From Casuarina equisetifolia (lineage: Eukaryota; Streptophyta; Magnoliopsida; Fagales; Casuarinaceae): 64,000 nt of DNA. Under the pieces are notes generated by a model. The model made no database searches. It was not told the DNA's origin and saw nothing but the letters and a program-made list of their open reading frames with translations. A program made the translations under genes and the position numbers. Below, one piece after another: positions 1 to 20,499 of the stretch (positions are counted from its first letter, which is position 1; each line of letters begins with the position of its first letter). The stretch spans positions 24,635,745 through 24,699,744 of the forward strand of contig CM052357.1 in NCBI GenBank assembly GCA_028551475.1. The letters run 5' to 3'.

Positions 1-216
1 CCAGCATGTCAGAACACAAGGTTTCCATTCAAGACTGTAAGCTTTGGAAGTTTGGCCCATGAATTTTCCAAGTCCTCAAGTCCTATCAGACTAGCTTAAA
101 GACTTTGATTAGACCCATTCCTGCAATGGTTCTTCCTCCCAAAAATTCTCTTTATACTAATGCAGGAAAATACCCAAAGAGATTCTTAAAAAATCAGAAT
201 AAAAAGTTTATTTCAC

Positions 217-3200
217 CTGAGGTACAGCACAATCAGCATGGCTTGGATCCCAAAGGACACAGCGAAAGCAATCCCAGTCATCAGTTTGGACTTCACAAAG
301 AGGAGCCCTGTGATTTCAAAGGTTTAGTCTGTCTAGTATCTTAAGCATAAACAACAAGAGATAAGCAATCATATGTGAAAGTTGAACTGGAAAAGAAAAG
401 GGAACCAAAAAAGAAGAGGAAGGACACAGGAAAGAGAGGGAATTAGCTGTTTGGACTACACATTTTATGCTATACTTCATAGCATAAACAACAAGAGATA
501 AGCAATCTTATATGAAAAATGAACTGGTAAAGAAAAAGGAACCAAAAAAGAAGAGGAGGGACACAGGAAAGAGAAGGAATTATCTGTACGGACTACACAT
601 TTTATACCATATTTCATAACAAGGAACAACGGAACACATGACTCGGAACTCATTGAGCAAATTTCAAGGACCAATAAAACAAACTTCAGAAGGGTTCATC
701 AAAAATGATTTTGCTACATGTGGAAAAAGTTCTCTGAACTGGCTTTCACTTAAAGCTTAGTCTAGCTTAATCATCTAGAATCAAGAAAGAAATTGCTATA
801 TCCTAAGAGAAACAGAAGACAATATTTGAACCTATTACTTGCAAGAGAAGTCAGAACTAAAGCATTTAAGTTTAACATCTTTGGTGCATATTGTACAAAG
901 GGAATATTAATTAATCCTAAATGTATGGCAGTTGAATCAAGTCATGTAGCATTTAGAACCCCCAAAATTAGTGATTTATTTAATACGGTGAGAGACTGAT
1001 TGAGTAGTCAAGTATCATTGCCAGGATGGCACCGTCTCTGATCTTCGATGAGATTAGAGATCTCCAACCCCCTCATCCAAACCCAAGCCCCACATACAAA
1101 AACCACAAAAAATCCTTCCCCAAAAGTCAAGCAGCCTTTTTCAAGATCTCTCACGGAAGGTTAGATGCATGTGTGTCTAATGATTTATGAGCATTTTAGA
1201 TCTTTATATTTAATATTATTCTTTGATGTGAGTTCACACGTATTCATGTTTTATTCCCCATAAAGCCACCATATCATCGGTAGATTCTCAAAGAAAAGGA
1301 TTCCAACTAGAGCAAAATATAACTTTCCAAAATACTAGTTATATGCTCATCAAAAACTATAGGCAGGGAAACACATCACAGTCACCAAAATCATTACCAA
1401 AGAAGACTGTTATTTGGTTTACCTGCGCCACTTTCCACATATAGTTCCATTTACATCCTCTCCTATGCCATCTATAATCTCGCGACATTGAAGCCAATTC
1501 CCTATAGAATTAGGGGCATGAGGCTTGTTGAATTTTCGTACCTTCAGAAGGTGAAAAGATCAATTAATTTTTTTTTTAAATACAAAAATTAAAGGAAGGA
1601 TGTTTCGCTTCTTTCTATAACCAGATCAGAACTCTAATTACAAGCTAACTGAGAATTTGGGTTTTACATGTGAAGTAACACAATCCTGAGGATCCATTTC
1701 CACTGGTTCACCTATGACATCAACATCACTGCAAATCGAAATAACAACAAAATATGAGCAACAAGAAAAGGATAGAAATACAAATCAGCAGGGAAAGGTA
1801 GATGATAAACAATATCTTTCATTTTAATACTTCCTTTTTTCAAAAAGAGCATGTACAAAATAAAAAGAGGCTGTATGAATCTAATATTTGTATGTTATGT
1901 GGAAAAGGGCTCTTCAACCAACCAATAAGCATGAAAAATACTATTAAAACAAGAGCACAAGAAGAGAATCAAAAAGTAGCGCTAATCAGGCATACTTCCT
2001 TCTATTGGTTAGTCTGCTTCACTAGTACATCAACCTCAGCAGTGAACAGTCTATGATCTTCAAGAAACAATAATAGATCCTCATGAAATCCAAGGCCAAA
2101 GTGAAATTCATAGGCAAACCCAATCTCAATTTCAACAAAGGATTGGTTGAAAACCCTATTCATCACCTCCTTAATTTTCAAAACCAATAGCAAGATAAGT
2201 TATGAAAGGGGCAGCATGATTATATTCGTATTCAATATATGATATTCTACATCTGCTTTACTTGCCCAGTGAGGATGTATAGACTTCAAGCTCAAAGAAG
2301 TTAGAGAAGCTCCCAGGGAGAACAAAAGTCTAGTAGCATTTGCAGGAAAAATAATGAAGCAAAAGCTTTATTCCAAAGAAGAAATCAGAAGACCTCAGAG
2401 AAAGAGCTTTCATGCCACCAGAATACAGAACTTAGCAAACCACATGACAAAAGAGATTTATGGGGAAGAAAGATGAGAGAAAAGTCGATAAGTGATGAAT
2501 CTGCAACGAATATTGTGCCCCCCTCAAAGCAAGACTGAACCCCACTCATTCTCACTAACCCCCACTTCATTAGAAAGTAGCCCAAAGCCAATTTATCTTA
2601 CTCTAACCCAAAGAGATCAAATAATCAACCCAAATCCTGCCTCTACTTTGCCATCAAAAGCTCAACACAAGGAGATTGCATTGCACAACCCCATGTCGCC
2701 ATTTCCACGCTTCTGTTGCATGTCTTCCAACCCACTAAATTCTAGACAGGGGTCTAAATTCCAGGCCTCAGTTTGAAAAACTCTACCTCCACGAATATGT
2801 ACCTTTTACAATATGTTATAACCACACACAATGTTGTCCACAATCATCTTCCAAAACTCAAAGACTAAATGGTTGCCCTAAAAGAAGTAGTAGAAGAAGA
2901 GGTTGGCATAAATCTAAAATCATGGGAGCTGAAAGGCCTACCCATGTAATGGAGGAAAGAAATAAAATCAGAGAAATCTTCCAAGGCTATTGAAGGAATG
3001 AACACTGTTTCCTCAACCATATATCCACAAAAACATTGATGGAAATCAAACCAAAGATAAAGACATCATGAAGCAATCCAATAGGAAAACATTTAAGTGA
3101 CATATTGGCAATTGGAAACTACAACTACTCTACCCACTAAGAGGCCCATAGAAAGACAATTGGCAATACTTAACATGCATGCCAAAGCCCTATAATTACG

Positions 3201-6200
3201 AGGAAAGAAAGTGCAGTGATACACAGCTGTATGGAGAAGCCCAAAAAAACCCATATGAGCAGCCTTATGGTTTGTCTTTAACTGAGTTACAAGTCATCAC
3301 ATCCAACATATCCTCCCATTAACCCAAATGTTAATTTACGATTAACAAAACATAGAACTCTATTTCAAACTGGTAAACATATAAAGGATTTCCAGAATCA
3401 TTTTGAAAAACCACCACTTCTCTCGGTTGCTTTCCTATTTAACATAACCATCAGGAAGAATATAGTGTCTATAGTATGTCACCACAAATCAAGTATCTAT
3501 AGTTGTTTAGCTTTGATTGGTTCAAAAATGGATCTAACCAGAAAGCAGATATAGGGGATTTCAAAACAGTAAATCTTAAGCCACTAGTAAAATAAATCAG
3601 CTTCAGCCTCATTTCACAAAAAATGAAGGTGGAAGTGCAATTGCTAATAGTGGCAAGAGCATAAAAGGCCTAATAAGCTTTATGACACCAATTCTATTAC
3701 TATAATTCAAAAAGTTTAAACTTCAACCACCAGACCATTTACACCAGGTGGAAACCCATCTTAGGTCATCAACATAGGACCTGTTAACCCTATGAAGTCG
3801 ATAAGTGTTGGGACTTTCATGTGCTATTATTGGACCAAAAGCTTACGTTATTAATTACAGAACATAACCTATTCCTTAACACCTAGTAACACTTACAAGC
3901 TTATTGACCATGTCACTTAGGCAATCCCCCTCCACAATGTGAACCAACAATCTCTCCCCAAGCAAACCTGCTGGTAGCAGAGGTTGAACCTGCGACCTAT
4001 TCTAACACCACTTGTTATGATCCAAAGGCACTACTGCTAAACTCAAAGCTTAGGCTATTAGTTAGAGCACAAAACATATTTCTTAACAAAATAGTTGCAC
4101 CCATAGGTTTCTTGGCCATGTTACTTACGTGATATCCTCCGGAACATGCACCAAGAATAAGTCATCAAAGGGTAACAAAAGACTGGTAAATGAAAAAAGT
4201 CACAGAATGAACTGCAGTTTTTTCTTGTGCGAGTCACCAAATTCTTAATTCTTCTGGAGCTATTTATCTGTAAACAGTTTAGCATAGTATCCCCTCTTTC
4301 AGCCCATATTACTTCCAATTTTTACCTTTGTCCTGAACAATCCGAAGAAATTAAATATAAATGACATAGCATTCAGCACATACTTTATCCTTAGGAGGCC
4401 CCTCACCAAATTTTATTCTCTTGTAATATATAGCCTATCAGTAACTGGTATGATAATCAGCATACATCAAGTCAAAAGTTGTCTTACCCTACTCCCCTAT
4501 TTGGCATCTTATGCCACAAATCAACAGCCTATGATAGAGGATGAACATAGTTGGGAATGATGAATACAAGAAGGCACTGAAAGTAACTATTTATCACCTA
4601 CCCTAAAAATAAAATAAAAAATTACTAACTCATTCAACTTACAATGATGCAAAATAGTAGATTATTAGAGAATAGTGTGGGCATAAGCTTGATGAAGTGA
4701 CATGTTCCTTAAAACTATCTTCTCTAAAAAGTTGGGTTTGAAGATTAGTGAAGGAACATACTCAATTATTGGACCGGACCAGTCAGGAACTTCTGCTTGA
4801 AAACCCTTACCAAACCGAACACCCATTGATTGTGGTTCACTGTCTCTAAGCATCAATGCTATTGGACTTGATTCACCTTTAGCTGATCCATTTCCACCTC
4901 TGCCCATTTCACTGGCAATGCTTGGTAATCTTTTGGTAGCTATTTCCTTTGGAAGTTTATTCTTCTTTTTCAAACAAGAATGGCAAAACCATTCTTCTGA
5001 TGGCATTGTCTTCAATCGGGGATTAACACAAGAAACATGAAATGCTTCTTCACAATGGTCACAAATAAGCATGTTTAGTGTAGTTTCAGAATGACCACAA
5101 ATCTTGCAAGACCGGGAGAAGCTTCTTTCCCTACTAGTGCCTGAATCCTCAGGAGAACCATGAGTCTCAGTAGGCAAAACTCCTCCCAACACCCCTTGGT
5201 TTCTAAGTATAGCAATGCAAAAATCATTCTCTGAAAGATCTTCCCCATTTCCTTCCATAACCATTACACTAGATGAGGAGCACTCACTAGTGTCATCCAC
5301 CTCAGCCGCCATGGAAGCTGTAACGAGTTCCATATTTGATTTTGACGATGAGCAACTGTCATTTATGCTGTCAACCTCTAAAATCTTTGGTCTGATATTT
5401 GTGAGTGCTATATTAGTAATATGCTCTTCTCCTGCTGAACATCCATCAATAGATTGTGAACTTAAAACACGGTGTTCTTTTATGCATAAAGAAGGAACCT
5501 TGATGAGCTCTCCAACAGTTTGACTTTCATCCTCAACCTGAAAACTCACAAGTTGCTCCTTGGCTACCACAGAAGGTCCATCAGAACTTATGACTGAAAG
5601 GCAATCAGCACTTCTCTTCGTGTTTGCAGCAGCATGTGGTGAAAAAATGGTGGCCGACTTTCCCTGTACCTTCCTTCGCCTATACACAAAATTTGGCACA
5701 CAAGTTTCAGATATTGTGCTAACAGCTGATGGCTGGGCATAACTTCTTGGAAAATTTAAGGAACTTGGACTAGCAGTCATCTCTTTTCCCTCTATTATTG
5801 ATTCTGCATTTCTGAACTGTCCACAAGAGTGTTTATCACAATTTGGAATCCGCAAAGTTTCAGTGTCAGGCATCCAATCACATAAGGTATCTTCTTTGCC
5901 ATGATCAGATACCAAAAATAATGTAGCTTCAGTAGAACTAGGAAGGGAACTCTGCATCAACATTTCATCCAACAATACCAATATCTGGTGTATGCTGCTT
6001 GTCAATACCAATGCAACACAATGATTAAACGCCTTCAGCACACAAAGTGGAATTTTGTCAAACACAAAATGCAGCCATAATGTATCCTTCCTTCACAGTC
6101 TCAACATTCCTGGCCATTATCCCAAGTGTGCAAGGTTAAAATGGCAGAACAGACAAGAGTTTCATCCCAATTTCCTTTTTAGGAAGTTCTACAAACAATT

Positions 6201-7557
6201 TCCAATTTCTTATACTACCTTTTACATCTTGAGATACAATAGCGTAGAACAACAATAAAAGAGGGATTTTAGAGGTAACAAGCCTATGAAAATATAAAAA
6301 TGAAATAGCATCAAAATTGTCTATGACAGGCTACGCAAATAAGCACCTCATACTTCAATCAGACTCTCATCCAACTACAAATTACTTGAAAAGTATAACC
6401 ATTGATTCCTTTTCTTAGAATTTCCACTGAGTATATTAACAAATAATTCAATCATCCATCATAAAACCATATTTTTACCATGATTAACAAATCAGATAAA
6501 AATTGCAGACTTTGAACCAGGACTCATCAAATCCAGAATGACAACTGCAATAACAGTGCCATTCAAATGACAGTATTAGATTAAAAGTGTTTTATGACTA
6601 TTGAGTGAGTTCTCCATTCTTTATCAATTGATGGATCAGCTTATTATGCCCAGTTTTGAATATAACCAAGAAACCACTTAAATCAATATCAATTAAAGAA
6701 TTTTTTGTACTGTGCTTGACAAAAATACATTCAAGTCTCCTTCTCCTCATAACCATAGAAGTCAATAATATGCTCAAGTCTTAAGCCCCCGACTGAAATG
6801 GCAGCAACACTAGATAGCTACAGTGTAAACATCTTCATGATAAAAACAAAGTGTCAGTTAAATTGACTCAAAGGGATATGACCGGATGTCAAAAACTAAA
6901 TCCAATCTGAACCTAGGATGAGTAATAATTGGTGCATTATTAGACCTCAAGATTTGAAATTCAATCTGTCTCATTATTAATTAAAACCAACAAGTTAACT
7001 TCACTCAAGTAGATGTAAATCTGATTAAACATCTGTATACATATCAACAGCTTCAGATCAAGTAAGACTTCCCTCTTAACAGGGTGAAGGATTAGTAGGA
7101 GTTCAAAATCTACCATGTAAACAGTGAAATAAAAGATAAAATAAAAATTCATATGTTCATGTAAACTTTATTCTTTTGACTAGTACTATTCATCCACACC
7201 TATTATGTAATGGACCAACAATGACTTACTCCACCCATATTGTTTAATCTGGGCTAAACCTCATCTCCCATGGTTAAAATATTGTTCCATACTATAACTT
7301 AGCTTCTTGTTTGAACTTTGCATACATGTTCCCATTAATATTCATATTTTGGCAACTCTAGGCTTCCAAATGTTTATCCTCATTCAAAATACAATACACA
7401 TTTATGAATTCATTGTTGAAACTGAATCTTGTGACAGCTACCAAGAACTCACCAATAAGAATTGTTCGGAACACAACAATATTACCAACGTCAGTAGCCA
7501 GTAATCCATATAGAGTATGACAAAAAGAACCCACCAACTCCAAGTCTAAAATCTTGT
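217..7557 (-). CDS. PHD-finger protein gene (3' end off window, N-terminal exons partly unresolved)
   Basis: This is probably a nuclear chromatin reader of a plant PHD-finger family. Exons read on the minus strand are 7453-7557, about 6090-4762, 1728-1650, 1541-1423 and 307-217. Phases agree from the large exon to 217 (2, 0, 2, 0), and the frame is still open at 217, so the C-terminus lies outside the window. The large exon holds a C4HC3 PHD zinc finger at 5108-4974 (CKIC, CDHC, HVSC, CHSC). It is followed by GKGFQAEVPDWSGP; the small exons give GEPVEMDP, SIGNWLQCREI, GKWRRAPL and WDPSHADCAVPQ, a conserved tail I associate with this family. Exon 7453-7557 (ILDLELVGSF...LLATDVGNIV) has splice-like ends, but it leaves phase 1 and I found no matching acceptor at the big exon, so one exon is probably missing. 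The exact start codon is unknown. Confidence 0.8.
344..612. repeat. Two-copy tandem repeat, period 137 bp
   Basis: AGCATAAACAACAAGAGATA occurs at 344 and again at 481. The following purine-rich sequence (AACCAAAAAAGAAGAGGA, ACACAGGAAAGAGA) and GGACTACACATTTTAT are repeated with few changes. It lies in the intron between the exons at 307 and 1423 of the PHD-finger gene. Confidence 0.85.
1729..4761 (-). other. Large intron of the PHD-finger gene
   Basis: This 3.0-kb stretch joins the PHD exon (donor GA|GTATGT at 4762/4761) to the small exon beginning at 1728 (acceptor TTTGCAG). I see no other exon in it. Open frames such as 2492-2776 (+) and 2002-2193 (-) show no family motif. Confidence 0.6.
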
Positions 7558-8000
7558 CTGCAGTCAAAATAGTGAAGACCATGGCAAATTCCTCTTCTCA
7601 CAAAAAACCATATTTCCTTACTATCACCCTCCTCCCTTCAGCCACGGCAGACTTCTGAATTTAAATTTAAAGACCATCCTATAATTTAGATATCCAGCCA
7701 ATTCAGAGTACAAACCCAAGGATCCATTAATCTCAACTCTAAAACTTCTTTTCTTTTAAAACTCAAGAGACCAAAGCAGCTGCTCTCTAGATAGATCCAT
7801 ATAAATCCTCACCACTATCTCTGATCTTCAAAGAACATTTCGTTAATTAAAATCAAATCTCCCTCCAGTTTTCTCCCACCCCCAAATACTGCTTACAGGA
7901 AAAAAGAAAAAAAAAAAGGAACTGAAAGTGATTCAATCGTTCTACCAGTTTTTCTTTTCTTGGTTAATGTCACTATCATTCATGATATTATGAAACTTAC

Positions 8001-8081
8001 TGGCATGGACCTAGTTGCTTCAAATAGCTCCGAACTGGATTCACTTGATAGTGATCGGCCTTGCTCTATCACAAGAGTCAT
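8001..8081 (-). CDS. Possible first coding exon of the PHD-finger gene
   Basis: An ATG at 8081 opens 27 codons (MTLVIEQGRSLSSESSSELF...) that end exactly at a strong donor, GTAAGT, at 8000-7995. Its position upstream of the other exons fits a first coding exon. It ends in phase 0, whereas the next recognised exon (7453-7557) must be entered in phase 1, so either an exon between them is missing or this is only a leader segment with a short upstream ORF. Confidence 0.35.
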
Positions 8082-9503
8082 AAATAATAAAGGACAAGAA
8101 AAACTTTGAAACATGTTTCTTAATACGTAATCAAGAGGTCATCCTCTATACATTTTCATTAGAAACACCGTATCAAGCAAAAATTATTGTTCTACTTTAT
8201 CTCTTGTGTTTCCAATTAAAGGGGGAAAAAAAATACCCAAAACAGCATGTTCCCAGGTTCCATATCTGAAACCCAATCTAGGTCCTAGAAACTTAATTTA
8301 GAGTTGGATGCAAGATACATACCTAGATCTGTATGATGAGTACCAGCATCCAGTGCATATATTTGGTATAAAAAGTTACTCCATAAAGTGTACTTCATCA
8401 TTGTTTGCAGCAGACCCATCGGGACCTACCCAAAGAACTTGGTCACAATAATGAACTATAAAATGCTATTTAGGTCAGATGGTTTTTGGCAGATGATGTC
8501 CTGGAGAGGCTCTCTCTTGTTAAATAGAAGCATTGACTCATTTCGTTACTTCTTGATATATAAAGGGCAATGACTTAACATTGTTAGGATTTTAGGGTTC
8601 TATCTTTTTAGAAATAAGTACTATAAAAATTGAGCTATTGTTGTCAGTTATATTTACTAGCCATTTTGAGAACTCTGTGGCGTTAGTTGTTTCAGTACCC
8701 CATCAACATTTTCCCTCGTTTTCCTCAAGAATTTCAAGGGAAACTTTAAGTATATGTACATCTCACTACACTCCCAATTACAGCATGTCAGATCTAAACT
8801 TGTGATCCCGCTTGTGAATCCTGAAAAGTCTGAGGGAAAGCATAAGGGATGGCTTTAAAATGGTTTCTTTTGTTGAAGGCATCTGATGATCCTTCACCAC
8901 TAGCTAATCTCCATAAACACGTAGTACCTTGTTTGAAAGCACCACGCAATCAGCGGGATAAAATCTCAAGAGTTGGCCAACAAGGCAAACAATAAGGATT
9001 GCCTTCAAGCCAACAATTTCTTGGGGGTATTTCTTAATCCAAACAACAAAGATACTCAGCCAAATTCATCTTTAACTGCTTTTCCTTTTATTCGTCTTCA
9101 CAAAGATCCAAAACAAAGCCCTAAAGATACAAAATCCAGGGATTTATAGCACTTAAACAATTTTACTTTCTTTGTATAGATAATATATGTCGAGAATTAA
9201 ACAACATTAAATTGTATGTTAAATTTCTATGCCCATAAACGTCCGTTTAACTTTCTTACTTTTGATTAAGCTACGGTTTCAATAATCCTTTCATAGCATT
9301 AGAATACTATCCCATATCATCACAAACAATTAAAAGCTACTTACAGATCAATCCCCAGAAAGGAAAGAACCAATAATTAAAAGAGAATTTTTTTGAATAA
9401 AAGTTCGTAATTCTCATACGTTAATGCTCAGACAACAATGAAAACTGATCAAATTAAAGGAATAAGAGTTTGCGATTCAAAGACAAGCACGACAAAGGTT
9501 TAC

Positions 9504-9760
9504 CTGATCGGAGAAGGCATAACCTGCATAAAGAAACCAGACACAGCCCTAGAAGAATCAGCGAAGGGCTTCCAATGACACCACCTCTTAGCATTAAATG
9601 ACCCACTCTCTCCCTCTCTCTCTCCCTCTTTCTCTCTCTACTATCAAGTCCCAAATGGGAGGTTGAAGCCAAACAATGCCCTCGAAAACTAGAGCAACAC
9701 ATGCATTGAGGACTTCCCCAAGTGCCCAAGACACAGCGCTCGTCTATCTTAATCTCTTCG
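9504..9760 (-). promoter_or_regulatory. Probable 5' leader exon and promoter-proximal region of the PHD-finger gene
   Basis: On the minus strand the sequence reads through a CT/GA-rich tract (about 9605-9640) and ends at a good donor, CGATCAG|GTAAAC, at 9504/9503. No long frame is open, which suits an untranslated first exon. The upstream 9740-9790 is pyrimidine-rich, as is common near plant transcription starts. The 5' limit is a guess. Confidence 0.4.
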
Positions 9761-9799
9761 TCTCTCCCCCGCCCTCTCTCCTGTTTTTGTGCAACAAAT

Positions 9800-12380
9800 A
9801 TTACTCATTGCCTTCTTATACGAGTCTCTTATAAATAAAGATAATACTCAAATAATTCCTACTTTGACGGTGTGTATCTCCATTATAGAAATTATTACAT
9901 AATAATTAAATCCTTCACCATGTAATAATACTATAGGAAAATTGCTGCCCAAATTATGTGTTTTTATTTGGCTCTCTTGATTTTCATTTGCATCAATCAA
10001 TTATCAATGATAACTCTTCATATTCTTGCCAAACACATAATAGATGGGAAGGATTTGGAGAAGTTCTTGCACCAAGACCCTTCACGTATCCATCTTTGCT
10101 GTTGGAGTTTTTGGTGATGATTCTGTCATGTTTTGGAGGAATTTGGCTCTTTGGTACATCTTTTTAAGTCACTTGGCTTCCAAGTCCCAAAGTTTTCAAT
10201 GGATAGAAACCATAGGGAGTCCATTAACAGATGAAACACATAAAATGGTGGAAATCCACTCCTTTCATCTTTGTAAGGGAAAATTGAAACTGGAAATCAT
10301 CATTTGAGACAAGCTGTCGTTAAGAGAATTTTTGAGAATAGATATCTAAATCCTTAGCTTCAAATTAGTGGGCTGTCAAAACCTTCATTGATGAGCATAA
10401 TGAACATATAGATGTCCAAGCTCGATGCTCTTTACATCTTGATAGAAGTAGATAGCCTCGTTCCTGTTCATGATATGGTATCAAAATCACACTCTAGGGA
10501 CAAATATAGCACAAAAGAGTTTTTTAGCACATAAAAAAACATTAAAGCTAATAGCATTGTGATATTGTCAAGTACATTTATCTCCAACCAAATAGTCATT
10601 CAGAAATAATCTTTTCAATTATCATTTATGGAAATTGTTCCTCAAATTAAAATTTACAAAATATCTCTCTTGTGTTTTGATGCAAAATAGATGCTAACTT
10701 GTGCACATGACCTAGATGTGGAAGGTATTTTTATTTGAAAATGATTTAACCAATCCTACAATTTTTAGTGGAAGTTCAATCACCCTTTTTCGTTATTTAC
10801 AAGTTGATTGAACTATATCTCGTGTTTTTAAGTGTTTATATCTGTTTTTTAATTCAATATATTTCATAAGATATCTCTTGATAGTTTTACTTAATATTCT
10901 TGTTTTTAATTGAAGAGGAATGATTACCAAACCTCTTTAATGGGCTGTGATAACTAGAATATTGACTTATTAAAAAAGTTTCGTTTTTGTATTTTATAAG
11001 GATTCTAGCTATTCCAAATACAATTGCTGTAATAATTCATTCAAGTAGCCTACAATTTTATGCATTAGAAACTAGATAATGTATGATTTTACGGTCATTT
11101 CGATTCTCAACTCATTTCCACGCATTTTTGCATGGCCAACTACAAGAAGAGGTGTCCTTATTGTGTCTCCTGCTTCCGTAGCTCTCTTTATGGACTCCAG
11201 AACAACGTACAAGAGCTTACTCAAACATGTTGGCTCCAAAATAATTCAGTAATCATATTACTATTCATTATGATTGCTTCGAATTTCCTTTTTTATTTGC
11301 ATTCAAATCTAGATTTACAAAATTGCTTAATGGTGGTATAACTCCAGTCACTTACATAAGATCAGTCATAATGCTAAACAACCTTCAATAAGGAAATGTC
11401 TCCCATGCCATTGATTTCAGATTTAATTAGTCAACATTTTATTATTATTTTGTCTTTTAGAACTTTGTGGACTAGAATAGGGATAAGATTGGGTAAGATG
11501 AGGAACAATCTATTTCAATACAAATGTTTGACATGAAAGGCTAAAATTGAATTAATTCCTAAATTGCATTTATATACCACAACAAAAAAAGAAAAAGGTA
11601 GAATTTTTGCAACATTGAAACAAAAAACTTTCGTATGTAATAATCCTAGAAAATGTCTTGCCATATATGAAAATAACTGAGAATCAACCTTAAACACAAC
11701 TCCACAATTTTTCGAAGATGATTCTTTACCTAGTGTGGACTAGGTTCATCTCTAGTGTCCATGTCTCTTGAACCAACACAGCCACCTCAGACTAGAGGAT
11801 ATCCACCGGAGTAAGCCGACCATCCATCTAGACTAAAGATTTTGCTAGTCTCACATTAAGTAGAAGCCTGCCGCAGAAAACCCTCATGTAATTTCTTGGC
11901 ACAAAAGGCCATCCGCCATCCCATTTCATGTTACATAAGTCATTATCAAAAGACCATGACCACTTCATTTCATCCATTTCATAATCCAAAAAAAACCCAA
12001 GAATCACTATGGGACAATTTTGGTAATAGAAGAAGAAGAGCAATAGAATAAGAGTTATAGGAACAGAAGCAAAGCCAGATATTACAGAAAACTACTTCCA
12101 TAAGGCAAGTATTACAGCTTTTAGGAAAAACTTATGGACAGCAGAGTAACATAACTTCAATAAACATTCAAATATACAAGCTATGACTACAAAAATCCTA
12201 TGCTGATAAGTATTTTGGACCCCGAAAATTCAGCAGGCTTAAGCTTTCCAATGCAGCACCATGGTAAAATTCAGAAGCGCAGGTGAACTACTTCGCAGAG
12301 AATATGCAAAACTGCAAATACTTCCTGCCAGAAACTGGTAGTTGTGCAATCGGGCTCAATTAGCTTTGAGAAACCCAATT
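9800..12380. other. Intergenic AT-rich spacer
   Basis: This is the gap between the PHD-finger gene promoter and the TAD2 stop codon. There is no supported gene. A plus-strand frame at 10044-10307 is open for 87 codons but matches nothing I recognise. About 10470 there is a TGGTATCAAAATCAC sequence faintly like a retrotransposon primer-binding site, without any recognisable LTR. The last ~300 bases (12.06-12.38 kb) are probably the TAD2 3' untranslated region. Confidence 0.5.
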
Positions 12381-12386
12381 GCAGAT

Positions 12387-19823
<7,437 letters not shown>

Positions 19824-20480
19824 CTAACCCAAAAACCAAAAACCAGAAGATTCCATAAATTCAGGACTCATCATTATTTTGTCGCAAGGGAGAGACGCAC
19901 GGCGACGCAATTCTTCATCATATAGCAACGAAGGTACAATAAAAAAATTGAGGGGAGCATAGGATAAACAAATAATAGGATACTTGGATGAGCTTTCTTT
20001 TCTGGATACCTCTGGGTTCAAAGTCTAACCAACTGGGGAAACGAACAAACTCTTCAATGAAGGGCCCTGCGTGTAGCCCCGCGGCTAGCTTAGAGGGAAC
20101 CGCGTGGTACTGGCCAGCTCCGATGGACTGTAATGTGTTTGCAGGAAGACCTGCGTTTCACGCTACGCTGGACGACCTTCGCGCCGGTGGGTGAACGGCG
20201 ATGCCAGACGACCATTCAGTTTCGTTTTATTCCAGAGGTCCGCCCCTCCCTTTTACTAAGTTGCGATTGGATATTGGGCCTGTTGGAAAGATTATGCATT
20301 TTGGCCCATATAGTTCGATTGGGTCCATGCTTGGTTTGGTAGTTCTTAAGGCCTTTATGGCCCAAGTTTTAAGTTTTTGAGCCTAATCCTTGTTTAGGAC
20401 TAACCCAATTGTAATGATAGGCCTGCGTGGCTCACATGGTGTGGCCTACCATTATCAAGGTACCATCCCTTAAAAAGAAA
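19824..20480 (-). promoter_or_regulatory. Upstream region of TAD2
   Basis: The start codon at 19823 follows TTTTTGGGTTAG, which could be either leader sequence or an intron acceptor. About 20040-20220 is noticeably GC- and CpG-richer than its surroundings, as expected for a housekeeping promoter. No TATA box was recognised. Confidence 0.35.
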
Positions 20481-20499
20481 AAAATTAAGAATAACCCTT

